Origin: Adineta ricciae
Lineage: Eukaryota; Rotifera; Eurotatoria; Adinetida; Adinetidae
DNA length: 64,000 nucleotides
Direction of reading: 5' to 3'
Assembly (NCBI GenBank): GCA_905250025.1
Contig: CAJNOJ010000054.1
Span: 310,001-374,000, forward strand
The stretch's first letter is position 1. The number at the start of each line of letters is the position of its first letter. The notes under the pieces were generated by a model. It saw only the letters and a program-made list of their open reading frames with translations, had not been told where the DNA came from and did not search any database. The position numbers and the translations under genes are program-made. Of this stretch, positions 50,002 through 62,513 are shown piece after piece.

Positions 50002-52703
50002 ATGGAACGACAAAACAGCAGCGACAGCAGTATTAGCAGCCATAGTAGCAACGACGATGATTCTAACGTAGATTTCTTCATTCTTTCTCACAGGAGATCA
50101 TTTCCGATGATCAATTAACATTTTATCTTTGTAATCATAGGTTAATTTGGACAGTTCATCAACGCCACCTGTGTCCACAGCGATGGATAAAGGATACTAT
50201 CGGCAAGTTCCATATCGATTTTTCACCAATGAAGCCAACACAGACTCGTGCAAACTCGAACGACTAACTAATTTATTTCCTGATATGAAAGAAACGATTG
50301 AATTAGGTATGTTTATGTAATGATTAAATAAAACAAACAAAAGATAATGCCTATTCTTCCATAGAATTATTTAAAAGCAACAGTTTATCACGTACAGTCG
50401 ATCGTCTTTCTCGTATTTATACAGTTTTAACAGCACTTGACACTCGTGATGATACTTTACATTTGTTTCTCGGGCCATATCATCTATCACTTGGTCCGGC
50501 TTTGTTTGCTGCACTTCATTTTAAAAATGCTTCTGCAGCACTACTGGTTGCATCGCGTCCAACAGCAGGAACAAGCAATGGAAGTGAAAATCAACGACGT
50601 AAGCGTCGACGAGAAAATGTTCTCCGTCGCTTTCGTCGTGCTGTACGAAAACTCACTCTAGTTAAATCAATTGTTGATCAACTTCGACCTGCTTCAGTAC
50701 TAACGCCGTATAATCAATATGAACTGCAACAGCAAGGGATTTATGATCTTGTTCTAGCCGGACGTACACAAAATGCCGATTCGATGTATGCCAATGAAGA
50801 TTTCCTCGAACAATTAGCAAAATTCGATACGGTATCCTCGACTGGTGAACGATCTCCTTTACTAGCATCAAACTACGTTAAAATAAATAATCTGCTCAAC
50901 TTACTTTCCACACCCTCACAACAACAGCAGCACCAACAACATTATTCACAAACATACGAAAGTAATCCAACAGCAACAACTGAAAAAATAATGCGTATGA
51001 AGTCTAGTGAATCTCTTGTCAATACAATCAACCACAGTAACGATAATAATAATAATAATAGCGCCAATAATCCAGGAAATATATTAAATTCTGAATCATG
51101 TTGTTGTTCTCAACATCGCCCGACGTCACCATTTATTATGTTTCCGGTTAATCAGACCGTCAGTCCTCAACCTAGTCAACTTCTTTCTTCTAAACCTCGT
51201 TCACGAGCAAATAGCAACTCAAATCTACTTCGAACTCCTGCTGTTCTCTCACGACAAAGCACGGTACGTAGCCAATCCTTCATTAAACAGTTAGCTAAAC
51301 ACATAGGTGTAAAGAACATCGAATTTCACCTAGTAAACGTCTCCCCGATACTTTAAATCTCATTTGCTGATGATGAAACTGTATTTGTGTCTAGCATACA
51401 AACATAACATTGATGACATTTATAGATTTTTCTTTTCTATGCATGTACACGTTTGAATAGAGATAAATGATCTTCTTTGTCAATTAGTTCTTTCTTTTCA
51501 TAGATCTCTGTTCCGTTTTTTTTTGTACAATTGCGTCATGCAAAAAAAGAAGGAGAAAAAGCTTAATCAAATAAATAATAATTATCTTTTTCCGTCTTTT
51601 TTTTACAATAGACCAATAGTTTGCCTGATTCCGCAAGTGGTGATATATCCACTTCAGATCTGCCATCATCAACATCGTTGTTAACATCACCACAATCAAA
51701 CCCTGTAGATATCGATTTGAATACACCAACAAATTTCACTACTGTGCATCCTTTTCTATCATCTACTTCATGTTTATCGCCACCGACAACTAACGACGAA
51801 GATGATCTCATTAACCGTATTTCATCACTGTTAGCCAGTCATTTGTTATCTCGTCAATCAACAACAACAACAACATCGATAACATTGAATACCGCCCATG
51901 AACATGAAACAAATTCGAATTTAAGCGATAGCGCTATATCTCTTTCAACTACGGGCACGACAGGAGCTGTGAGTAGTGTTGTCACATCCAATCAATTGTC
52001 ATCAGCAATAGGAACCAACGACTTCGATAAACTTTTCCAACGTATCAAGACTGCTGTCGATAACAGATTATCAATCGAAACGAACAGTAACAATCGAATG
52101 CGTTCACTATCGAACACTATTGCTATGAATAATGAAAATAATCATAATAACAATCATAATTCACGATATAATCTCATGAGATCAGGAACAATAAATCGCC
52201 GTCAACAATTACTTGCTTTACATGCTGTATCATGTCAAGAAGCTCACACGGATGACTACGATGCGGAACATTCACCATCAAGCAATCAAAAACATAAACT
52301 GGATCGTTTATCTAAATCTCAATCCTTCGATGCAACTACCCTGAGTAAGTACAATCATCATAGCTTATATTTCTACTACATTGAAATATCTAATCTCACA
52401 CTAATAAGAACATGACTATCTATGTACATCGCTTAAGTATATATACAATCTTTTGTTGACTATATGTATCCTACTTGTATGTTTTAAGCTCAATGAGGGT
52501 GTTGGTTATAATTGCATGAATTACATGACGAGAACTAATGGTGCTAGAGAAAACAAAAAAAAAAGTACGCACATACATATTCGCATCAAACCAACACAAT
52601 TATTTGATGAATATCTTATATTACTTGTATCCGTTTTTTAGTCCTACCATCATCGAAAGTCACATCGAAATCTAAGCTCACCAAAGCTTCGTCTTTACGT
52701 TAA
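50002..52703 (+). CDS. Ser/Asn/Gln-rich protein with one conserved-looking helical block, unrecognised
   Basis: Exons at 50002 to about 50067, about 50142-50306, about 50365-51262, about 51612-52344 and about 52642-52703 join in frame to about 640 residues. The head is Ser-rich (MERQNSSDSSISSHSS). A compact block (50365-50760) includes LSRTVDRLSRIYTVLTALD, LFLGPYHLSLGPALFAALHF and a basic stretch RRKRRRENVLRRFRRAVRKL that could be a nuclear signal or RNA/DNA contact. The remainder is low complexity with poly-Gln, poly-Asn and Ser/Thr runs, and the chain ends in a Ser/Lys tail (SKSKLTKASSLR). I do not recognise the family. Neurons and signalling scaffolds often have such composition, but that is not evidence of function. 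Confidence 0.6.
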
Positions 52704-53622
52704 TTTTCATCCTCATATGATAACGTCCGTGTTTTCTTTTTCGGATTTTTTTTTATATATATTTAATTTTATTCTTTCATACATTCGTTCTGTTAGTTAA
52801 TCGATAACAATAACCTTGACTAGTGCCAGGATTCGATAAAATCGACAACAGAAAACGAGTGCAACACATTGTCAACATACGTATATTTTTATCAGTACGA
52901 CATCGGTGCTTCTCTCTGTGTCTCCCGTTGTGGTCCTTGTTATAAATAAACCTATATAATCATAAAATAAGCACAGTACTAATTTCTTCTTCGTCATTCT
53001 TTTCTTTGTAAGTGTAACACGGCAACAATACATATGCATAGAAAGTAAAACAGAAAGAAAGAAAGAAAGAAGGAGAGGGAGAAAGAACAAGACGTCAAAA
53101 CGCCTCTATAGACTAATTGTACCATCGTATAAGGTAAGAACTCGTTTTATTAGTGATATGTGTGTAAGAGATCAATTTTGATCAATGGATTGAAAAGTTC
53201 GAGCCATTGATTTCGAATATATTTTCGCAATTACACAACCATCGACTTGACGACAATAGAGTAATGAAGAAGACATATACATATATGACATATCCGTCAT
53301 CAATCTAGTGGTGAAAGGTTTCATCTCGTTCATCAGACATACAAATAAACGGGTCAATGTATTGAAAACTAATATCATTTACAATCGAAGCGTTTTCAAA
53401 TCTTTCTTTTTCTTCTTCTGACCTTGTCTATCTCATAGGTAGATCCCCATCTGAATAAGTATCATGTCAGGCAAATAGAATTTACCAAGTAATCGTAATC
53501 TCGTTATTATTTCTTGTTCTATTTTTCTTTCTGGGTGTTAGCAAGCACTTATATTCGTGAGTTGTGCATTAGTCAATGCTTTGTTGCTTATGACATGTAA
53601 GCTCTCAGGTTGTAAAAAATTT
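52704..53622. other. intergenic, no firm gene
   Basis: AT-rich DNA with a purine tract near 53040-53090 (AAAG repeats). A short open stretch at 53557-53739 merges with the first exon of the next gene. A GCTCTCAG site at about 53601-53608 could be the acceptor of a 5' intron. Confidence 0.4.
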
Positions 53623-55716
53623 ATGTACAAAACAAAGAAAAAAGTGAGCATTGTAACACGCACACATCAAGAGCAAGAGCGTATTACGTATCAGCCTGTC
53701 ATTGATCAACATTTTTCACTTAGTATTCAGTATGAGTAAAGAACAGAGAGAAAGTAAAGATGACAATTCATTTATCTTTCTGTCCTCTTTATAGATAATC
53801 GTGATGAAACAACAACACTTCTAGATAATAGTGACAAGATCTATTCGATGGTAAAAAAGAATACGGCTTTGACTTTGTTTCGAAAACAGCTTGTGTATTT
53901 TAGACGACACTTCAAACCAACGAGAAAGGTGTTCAAACCGATCCTCGCATTCGACATGCTCGTTCTGTAAACCGATATTTTCTCTTTCGTGAAAGTTTGA
54001 CAGTAGATTCTTTTCATTTCTAGAAATTGTTGGAAACATTACAAGCCTATGTCACTGCCGTCGTTCGTTTTCGAGAACATTTGTTTAAACAATATACGAA
54101 CTCAAACACTTACTACGATCAACATTATAATAATATGCCTGATTTACAACAATATGAATATCGAGATCTAATCAATGTTCGAAAAGAAATTCTCAATCGA
54201 TTCGAATGGGTTATTAACGAACTCGAACAGACAATCGAAAGCCTACAAACACGTCGAGTATCAGTTGCAGATGCTCAACAACGTATCGACCGACCACTCG
54301 TTAAAGAAGTACGTCAGATGTAATTAATCATCAAGACTTTTTCTTCTATCATGCTAAGCGATTCCTAAGAGAATTTCAAGAGTCTGCTAGTCGTCTAAAC
54401 TATTTTCGATATTGTTAGGTAATCGAATCATCACTCAATGCCGATATAACACCTGTCGATGAGCATCAACTGAAACTAAATGATCGACAACGAGCAATGC
54501 CAAGTGAAGATGAATGGCGCATGTATGCACGTGATCTACAAGATACGAAAGATGATTTGTACTACATTGATTCGCTTGTTCATCGAGGAATTTCGAAGGT
54601 ATGTGATTGTATTTTGGAAAACAGTCAGTATCGCTAATCGATGAAAATCTCTTCAATTTAGATCGATCGTTTGGTAACATTTACAAATCTCTATACATGA
54701 ATTACCGCTCAAAAATTGATCTGGTTTGGTTGAAGGAGGAAAATTATTTACGATTTTTTGTACAGTTAATCCTGTTTAGTCAGTTTAGTTCTTTGCGCAC
54801 ATACGGTGATATATTTTTGTTTTTATTTGTGCCACTTCTTGAGTTTCTCGTCGTTTTTTTTTGTTCCTCTTTTTCCTTGTGTCTGCGTGTGTTTCACTTC
54901 TATCGACGTTTTAATTTCAGGAAAAAAGTATCTTTTACTTGCAAATGAAAGAAAAATATCAATCATTCTAAACATACCAGCACGTTTTCACTGAGGCAAG
55001 GGAGAAAAAATGAGGATATATTGCGAAGCACTACTGAAGAAGAATCTGTGGATACTTGTACGATTTGTACTGATATGGGCATAACAGAATCGAAAGGTAA
55101 TTATTTTCATAGATCGACTAAAACACATCGACGGAGAAATGATGCCGATGTTTTCGCACATAAGAATAAGAACTCGCTAAAACGAAGAAATGAAACACTT
55201 GGTGAGTATTTAGTTATCAAAAAGAGCTCGTCTGATATGTATATCATTAGCACCATTCATCCACGCAGCGCCACTGAATCCGAACCTTCATGGTTCGATA
55301 TTGAATCATCCATTTCCTAAACAACGTTCACGATCAGAAATCCAGCTTATTTCCTACGATCAACCACATGACAACATCATTCCGTAAGAATGAAAATCTC
55401 TCTTTCTTGAACTCGTTTTCATTCGTCAAACTTCAGTGAAATCGAGCCCAACCAGTTTGATTCTGATCCGTATGAACAATTGAAAGGTGCTTATGATTAT
55501 CGAAAACATATGCAACGTGTTGATGAAGCAAATCGACTTGTATTAGAAGGCTTATGTCCATATAAGATGTATGTTTCAACCAATGATTTACGTGTATGTG
55601 ATACTCAACGATTACCACCACCGTTACGTTGTAAAACAGCTCAAGGTTTTTTTCGATCTATACCTCCGGCACAATTTTATCAAAAGAAAACGACGTCCGA
55701 TGCCTCGTTTCTCTAA
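53623..55716 (+). CDS. coiled-coil/charged protein with a Cys-x2-Cys motif, unrecognised
   Basis: Exons at about 53623-53721, 53804-53829, 53904-53966, 54024-54308, 54419-54599, about 54952-55200, 55266-55387 and 55437-55716 can be joined in frame. The start MYKTKKKVSIVTRTHQEQE is tentative. Middle exons are helical (YRDLINVRKEILNRFEWVINELEQ; EWRMYARDLQDTKDDLYYID). A later exon carries EEESVDTCTICTDMGITES. The C-terminal exons are polar, with LEGLCPYKMYVSTNDL and RLPPPLRCKTAQGFFRS. The donor after about 53721 and the acceptor near 54952 are weak and could be misplaced. I do not recognise the family and see no signal peptide or membrane segment. It lies behind 50002-52703 on the same strand but shares no sequence with it. 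Confidence 0.55.
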
Positions 55717-55790
55717 TAAAACTCGGCTACTTAAAATTTATTGTTTTTTTTCTTTTATCATTTCAAATAAAAAATTCTCGTAGTAGCTAA

Positions 55791-56536
55791 TTACTTTTTC
55801 CATTTTTCTAATTGTAACTCCATATTTTTCCGTGTCACTCGAACACTATGCCACCCTTCTTTTTCAGTAATATCAACGGCACCAAACGATTTATAGAAAT
55901 CTAATGCATTCGAATTCCAATCGAGTACACTAAAATTCAGACGGGCACAATTCGTTTCAACAGCGATCTACAAAACAACAGTCATCAATGGTTATCGATA
56001 GTAAAGTAGGAGCATCTACTTGATATGTTGCCGCAAATAGTGCTTTCCCTATTCCTCTTTTACGATAATCAACCTGAACATAGAGATCTTCGAGATGTAA
56101 ACATTTACCCTCCCATGTGGAATAAACATTGAACATCAAAGCAATCGCTACAACTCGAGCCGGTGAAGAGGACGTATCTCAAAAGGAAAGTGACTGTTTG
56201 ATTTAATTCATCGTATAAATTTTCCGTACCTTCCGCAACTAAACAAGTATACAGAGGATGTTCACCAAAACCGTCCTGTTTCAATGCTAATTGAGACAAG
56301 GGATAAAAATATGATATGTGGCATTTTCATGAATACTTTACTTTGACTATTGATTCGAACTTGGTCTGGTGCTTTTTCAAACACTGCCAACTCCTAAACA
56401 GACAATTCATATAAAATTCCTCGAAAAAGAACGATATTCAGACTACATTTATCAATCTCATAATGTCATCACAATCTGTTTCAACAGCATTACGAATTAT
56501 TAAATTTGATTCTATTTTTATCGGCTGTTTTAACAT
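55791..56536 (-). CDS. SAT1/SAT2-like: diamine/polyamine N-acetyltransferase-like GNAT enzyme (SSAT type)
   Basis: Members acetylate spermidine, spermine or related amines with acetyl-CoA in the cytosol. Five exons are read: 56536 to about 56450, about 56396-56347, about 56288-56231, about 56177-56027 and about 55968-55791. The protein starts MLKQPIKIESNLIIRNAVETD and has LINELAVFEKAPDQVRIN, then LKQDGFGEHPLYTCLVAE, the FNVYSTWEGKCLHLEDLYV strand, the acetyl-CoA loop RKRGIGKALF (Q/RxxGxG), and NFSVLDWNSNALDFYKSFG. These blocks follow the order and spacing of animal SSAT. Length is about 170. Whether it uses polyamines (SAT1) or thialysine-type substrates (SAT2) is not decidable. It is head-to-head with the membrane-protein gene at 57364. 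Confidence 0.88.
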
Positions 56537-57363
56537 AGTCAAATCAATCAAGAACAAAATCTACAAATAAACATGACTTTTTTGGTTTTGACTACTCTCT
56601 GTTCTTGCAAAGTTTCGGCGTGCAGTGTGTTAGTATTCATTACTATGTAAACGTTTTTTTCACAAAATCGTAATTCGAAACGAAACGAAACGAATATTTG
56701 TATTTGCTTTCTTCTATTCGATGATTCAATAGTACTTCGCAGGTAGATCAACAAAGATGGCGCTCCATAACTTCGAAATTACACAACGCAATCTAGTTTT
56801 GAGGAAAATTTATTGTCGATTATTTCTTTGCACCGTCAATCTTGTTCTTTGGCATTTTTATTTCGTGTGTTATTCATCAATTTGATGTTAGATTTGCACT
56901 TATCGTAAAGAAGAAGAAAGAGAAAAGAAAGTAGCTCTCCTTCTTGAAACTATTTGATGATTGTTGCAAGCGGTGAAGAAAATAGAAATTCACATTTCGA
57001 TCCTTTCCTTCGATAATAACGAAAAATAATTGGTTATGGACTTTAATCATAATACATAGAACGATATGGTTATTGTACATGAAATGTTAGAGAAAAAAGA
57101 GAAAGAAATCTGATATGAAGGTAAAGGTGATCAAAAAAAAGAATTTTTCGTCCTTTTTAGTATGTACTTGACAGGCAGTGCATATGAGTAATCAAAATGA
57201 CTATGTGTGTGTATGTATATAGAGAAGAGAAAAAAAAACGAAATAAGAGAACGAGAGAGTTCTGTATATGTTGACTTGACTATTCTCTATTATAATTCAA
57301 GCACTTTTTGTAGATAAATTACGCATACGCTCGAACAATCATTCGCTTTTGCATAATACAACG
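56537..57363. other. divergent intergenic region
   Basis: No gene. Contains upstream DNA of the acetyltransferase (minus) and the membrane protein (plus). A CTTTTTGTAG acceptor-like site lies at 57304-57313, about 50 nt before the ATG at 57364. Confidence 0.45.
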
Positions 57364-57972
57364 ATGGCGATCACGAAAAAGCAGCAGATTCGCGGTGTGC
57401 GAATTTTATTAACTGTTTTCTATGGATTTCTCCTATCGACTATCCTTTTCCGTTACATCATACACGGAATCGTCGAAACAATTCGGCGTCCAACAAATCC
57501 CTATGCCATTACCATGATCGTCCTTGGTGGTCTCATTCTCATTTCAATCGCCTTAGCTACATATGCAACATGGTATATTTTACCGCTGAAACCACCACAT
57601 TCTTTCACTGTTTCATCAAATACTTTCTAATTTAGGTTTGACAATACCACAATCATGTTGGTTTCGGGTATCGTTCTCATATGCGTGTTTGTATTAACAC
57701 TTGTTTTCGGTATCATCCGTATCATTAACACAGCACCTCAACGTAGGATAGATGCTACACCAAGTGTTTCTCTTGGCGACACATCGGATGATCTCTCTCG
57801 ATCATCGACATCAGATAAAACTACAGACACATATGCTCTTGCGGAAGAAGTATCGAAACTAATCATTGAATTAGTTGCCATTCTATTTGCTATTCTCGGT
57901 ACATTCGTCCTGTTTCGTTATGTTAAAAGGAAGTATGAAGAGGTACAAACAGCAGAGCCGAAAGCAACTTAA
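57364..57972 (+). CDS. small multi-pass membrane protein, unrecognised
   Basis: Two exons (57364 to about 57572 and about 57636-57972) join within a Trp codon and give about 180 residues. Four hydrophobic helices are visible: ILLTVFYGFLLSTILF, ITMIVLGGLILISIALATYA, MLVSGIVLICVFVLTLVFGI, and VSKLIIELVAILFAILGTFV. A Ser/Thr/Asp loop lies between helices 3 and 4, and the tail is charged (YVKRKYEEVQTAEPK). The start at 57364 (MAITKKQQIR) is the first ATG of the frame. Topology is likely four-pass. No family is recognised. Confidence 0.65.
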
Positions 57973-58512
57973 AACAAATTGAAATTGAACACTTATGCAC
58001 TAGTTTTTCTGAACATATGTAGATGTTCTTTTCTTTCAATAAAATTCATACTCAATAATAAAACCTAATCTAGACATTCCAATACGAATCCATTCATAAC
58101 TAAACAAAATTTATTCATGTTTAGACGTATATGTATATATATATATCAAAATGAAAAGAAAACAACGGCTATAATACATACAGTTAAACGAAAAAAGAAA
58201 CCGAAACATAAAGAGAACTGAGTGGGAAAAGAAGAAAAAACAAAGACGCGCCGATCGTCGTATGTCAATCGAAAAAAAAACCAAGAAGCAAACAAAAGTT
58301 GAACCGAGAAAGGAGAAAGAAAACCAAACGGAAAAAGGGAGAAAGAAAACAAATCTTTGAATGTGTTTTTTAGTTTTGTATAATCTTTTGTCTATCTACA
58401 GTTACAGGCTTGTATGTACGTATATGTAAGACAAAAACTAAACGAGTGAACAGGTAAGGAACGTAGATATTTTTCTTTTCCATAGCGTAAACAAAATAGA
58501 ATACATATTCAA
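57973..58512. other. convergent 3' region
   Basis: No gene. AATAAA signals for the plus-strand gene lie at about 58038 and 58056; a TATATA microsatellite is at 58132-58147. Minus-strand 3' UTR of the zinc-finger gene probably occupies the right part. Confidence 0.5.
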
Positions 58513-59776
58513 TCAGTAGTTAGTTTGTATTGTTTTCTCTCTGCGAATCATATTTGTGGTTGAATCATTCTCTTTAAATCTAAATGTTGGAGAAGATTTT
58601 CGATCATTTCTTTTCTCAAAGAGATACATACGAGCAAATTGAACGGAACACGCATGTAAACTATCACGTGCTAAGTCGAGTTGCTTCTGTAATAAAATAG
58701 ATGTTGTTTGTAAATGTTGATTAAGAAAATTCATTTCATTGCCCATCATTTGTAAGACTTTTGAAAGCTAGCGAAAAAAAATCGTTTATAAAACAAAATA
58801 TAATTGACGATATTCACTTACATCATCAGAATTATCTTCTAGACTTTGTAAAGTAACAGTATGCTGCAATTGTTGTGGCTGTTGGGGAAATATCCCGGAT
58901 GCTGCTGTTTTGATAATCGTTTGCGATTGTTGGAGAATCTGCGATTGCGACTGTTGTTGTTGTTGTTGTTTATTTCGATTCTTCTTACTAGGTTTGTTCG
59001 ATGGGGTTGAATTTGCCAATTTATTTCCATCAAGTAACCCCACACGAGACTTTTTGTTTATGGATAACGGTTCATTTGTTGTGTGCTCTAGATGATCGTC
59101 TGAATCTCGCTGTCGCTTTATCGATGATGTGTAATGTGCAATCGAATTGGTTAATTGTTGATTTAGTAAGATGTTTTCTGGTATAGTTACAGAAAATTGA
59201 TGATTTGCTAAAGTATTCTGGTCGTGTTCATGTTTAAAAAGTAAGTTTTCAATTTCATTTGCGTTTGTGTGAGACGTTGGTAATCCGTTCACTACTAATG
59301 TCGATTGTTGTGCTTTCAAAATAGTCGTAGTTGTTGTTGAAGACGAAGAATGATTTGCAGATTCAGTCATTCGACGCTTTTCAAGGCGTGCCATACGTAA
59401 CAATGGTTTACGATCAACTGGCGAAGCAATACGATGAGTTTTACGTAAATGATCGCTTAGATTGACCACCCATGTTTCACAATTTGGACATCTGCAAGAA
59501 AATGAAGGTATAAAGTATGATCATGCGGTGTATTTACCTTAAACGAGTTTCATAATCATTGCTATGTGTTGGTTGGCTCGAGCTTCCATCATCGTTTGAA
59601 GATGATCGTTGATGTTGATTCGAATTCAATGGAGGCTGAGATGGTGCTGCAAGCATCTGCTGTTGTTGTAAAACCGAATGTTCATCATGTTGATTATTTT
59701 GATGAAAAGTAAACGTTGTTGGTAATGATGTTGCTAGAGGAGCATCGGGTAAGAGTGATTGAGAAAAATGAACCAT
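58513..59776 (-). CDS. single zinc-finger protein with Gln-rich linkers
   Basis: Three exons: 59776 to about 59538, about 59493-58822 and about 58768-58513, about 385 residues. A disordered Gln/Pro/Ser head precedes one C2H2-type finger, RCPNCETWVVNLSDHLRKTH. A basic patch (RMARLEKRRM), poly-Gln/Ser regions and KKSRVGLLDGNKL follow. A C-terminal helix (FLNQHLQTTSILLQKQLDL) may dimerise. The lone finger and low-complexity tracts suggest a nucleic-acid-binding or transcriptional factor, but no orthologue is recognised. Confidence 0.65.
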
Positions 59777-60881
59777 CTTCGGTTGTTTGTTTTCAATATA
59801 TTAATTTTCCATGAATATCTGAATTGCAGAACAAAACGACTTCTATCAAAACAATGATGACAATTTTGAAAGGATATTCAAGATTGAAGAAAAAGCTATC
59901 ATCTATCAACAGAATATTAATGTAAATATAAAGAAAGAAAAAACAAAGATTTGATATTTTCTTACTGATAACAACAGGTTTCTTTCTTTCTCCCCTTACT
60001 GAATGTTTGAGAAATTAATTGAATTTTTTTGCTTGAATAGGCAAATAAAAATGTGAGAAATATTTTTAGCAAATAGTTAACGTTATTCGACAAGTCATTG
60101 CCACTCACCCAACGAAAAATAGGGGAAACGCGTTTTGGTCGAGATAAGATACATTCAATTTGCGCTACATTCACATAATCGCCATTACACTGATATGCAT
60201 TGAACCTTCTCCATGAAGAATGTATAAAGAGATGGCGCTAGTTTTCGAACAAGTATCACATGCATATTATATGACAGAAAGGCGGCCTAATGTAAAAGTT
60301 TCATGCTGTGAATTTATTTTTGAATAAATTATGAAAAGGTCACGCGAAATAGCACATGAGCACTGAAATGAATCATAATACCCTACTGTAACATTCAACA
60401 AATGTATAACTTAGACACGATATATATATATATAAGATGCATATTAGTATACATGTGTATACTCAAATATGAGACAGTTGCATTCTTATGCACACTTAGC
60501 ATAAAGCTAATACACTATGAACAATGTAATAGTAAGAGATTGTTTAAAGTGACATCGTACTTGACATTTATTCATTCAATCAAAAATCACGGCAAAACAA
60601 CGCGAAATATGCAGGGTGTGAGGGTGTGTATAGGTATAAGTGAAACTAAATCTATTTCTATTCCTACGTATATAGGGATTGTAGTGTGCTAAGAATAGGC
60701 CACTTATATTATAAGTCGAATTAGGCAGCTACTCGTCGGTTATTGCAAATTTTATGAGCGATCTTTTTAGCTATGTTCTATGATGACCCTTAGAAAATCC
60801 AGGAAATCTATGTTTCGGATCCGACGAGATCCGACATAGGATCCGATGGGATCCGAGTATGGGATTGTTCGACCTGGGCGC
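59777..60881. other. intergenic with short GATCCGA repeats
   Basis: No gene is seen. It holds upstream DNA of the zinc-finger gene and a TA run near 60421-60435. At 60816-60858 the heptamer GATCCGA (or close variants) recurs four times just before repeat A copy 2. Confidence 0.5.
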
Positions 60882-61166
60882 CTGACGTTCATGAATAGCG
60901 TTCAGCTCACGATCTTCTACAAAAGATTTCAGAACAGCTAAAGACCAATATCTCCTTTATAAAGAGGAAGGAACGAGCCCAGGCTCAGTGCATAAAACGA
61001 AATTCACCCTCAAATTTGAATTTTCCGACGTCAGAAACTCTTCGATCTACTCTGACAATCGATGTTATTAAGTCGTGGCTACTTAATGAAAAATTAATAA
61101 TTAATTAAGCAACACTAACCTCGGATACGTGATCCTCGACCTCGATTACCCTTCGGTCAACCCTTA
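60882..61166. repeat. dispersed repeat A, copy 2
   Basis: About 285 bp similar throughout to 46399-46682, same orientation, with roughly one difference per 12-15 bases by eye. Non-coding. Again situated 3' of a TPR gene. Confidence 0.8.
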
Positions 61167-61328
61167 GTAGTATGAGCTAGTATTAGGTAATATTGGAAGA
61201 AAAATGAACGGACGAACGAACATCAACTCGTTTTTTCGGTGATATCAGCTCGACGCACTACCCTCCTTTCAGTAGAGGGAATAAATTCCTCCACTAAGGG
61301 AACAGATCCGCCGATCATCGATTCCAAT

Positions 61329-61375
61329 CACCCACACCCAGACACCCACCCACCCACACCCTCACCCACACCCTC
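61329..61375 (-). repeat. telomere-like C-rich tract
   Basis: Runs of CCCACACC, CACCCACC and CACCCTCA in about 47 bp. The complement is built of TGTGGG/GAGGGTG units, close to the TGTGGG telomere repeat reported for Adineta. It lies outside the inverted-repeat element. Confidence 0.6.
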
Positions 61376-61660
61376 GAGAGAATACGATTTAAAGGAAAAA
61401 AGAACATGACACATATATCATGGATAAAACAGATGACATCATGTGATAACATCTGATCTCATGGATGAACGAATGATTGTATGACGTCCAGCAGTGTCCG
61501 AATTCCGTGAATTACTAACTCATGAGGAATTCATGAATCCTGTTTTTCTCCTACAATAACCTTTATTCATAGAATCTCTAGCAACCTTACTCTGAAAAGC
61601 AATCAAGCCATTTAACAAATCTAAAGAACTCAAGGAACCCAAAGAATCCATGGAACTCAA

Positions 61661-61698
61661 GGGTGTGGGTGAGGGTGAGGGTGGTTGAGGGTGTGGGA
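61661..61698 (+). repeat. telomere-like G-rich tract
   Basis: GGGTGTGGGTGAGGGTGAGG followed by GTGGTTGAGGGTGTGGG, inside the inverted-repeat segment. Orientation is opposite to the tract at 61329-61375. Confidence 0.6.
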
Positions 61699-62179
61699 TC
61701 AGGATGAAACTATGAGCATGGCGAAACTGTTTGCTGCTCGAAAGCCAACTGAACCATGTCGATAGCTCAAAATGATCAATGCCTCGCAGGACATGACTAT
61801 CGTTTACATGCTTATCACCATATTAAAGTGCGACGTCTCTAGTAGCATTTTAGGACGGCATTCTAATTATTCGATTCATAGGACACGCGATTTGTTCTTT
61901 GTATCACAACGATTAAGAGTGGACGAGCACAAACAGTTTATCCGTAGACGTGTGATATTGGAAAAAATATCGTGACTCACAGTCATCTTGCACAAGCTTC
62001 GTGCAAAACGTACGAGTTTTTTTCTCACAGGCTCGTGATACCTACTTCCCCGGCTGAATCTGCAGCATTCATTTGCTCATTTGAATTCTTTGAGCTGTTT
62101 ATAGGCAAAAATTCCCGCAGACGATCACCTTCGTTCTAATTTTTCAAACACTTGTCGTTCTTTCGCATTCACCCATCCC

Positions 62180-62513
62180 ATGGATTCCTTGAGTTCCATG
62201 GATTCCTTGAGCTCCTTAGATTCTTTGGATTCCTTGAGCTCCTTAGATTCTTTGGATTCCTTGAGTTCCATGGATTCCTTGAGCTCCTTGAGTTCCATAG
62301 ATTCCTTGAGTTCCATGGATTCCTTGGGTTCCTTGAGTTCCATAGATTCCTTGAGTTCTATGGATTCCTTGAGTTCCATGGATTCCTTGAGTTCCATGGA
62401 TTCCTTGAGCTCCTTAGATTCTTTGGATTCCTTGAGTTCCATGGATTCCTTGAGCTTCTTTAATTCCTTGAGTTCCTTGGGTCCCATGGATTTCTTGACT
62501 TCCTTGGATTCTT
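62180..62513. repeat. tandem array, TTCCTTGAGTTCCATGGA-type unit
   Basis: About 18 units of 15-18 bp built from GATTCCTTGAG and TTCCATG/TCCTTAG words. Because units are multiples of three, all three long open frames over it are simple-repeat artefacts (SSMDSL-like on plus, KELKESMEL-like on minus). Confidence 0.85.

Noticed and set aside
50002-55716. One single gene across both unrecognised plus-strand genes
   Set aside because: The first ends in a clear TAA at 52701 after a spliced last exon, and a 0.9-kb stretch without credible exons follows.
62180-62513. CRISPR-like array
   Set aside because: Units are contiguous without unique spacers, and the genome is eukaryotic.
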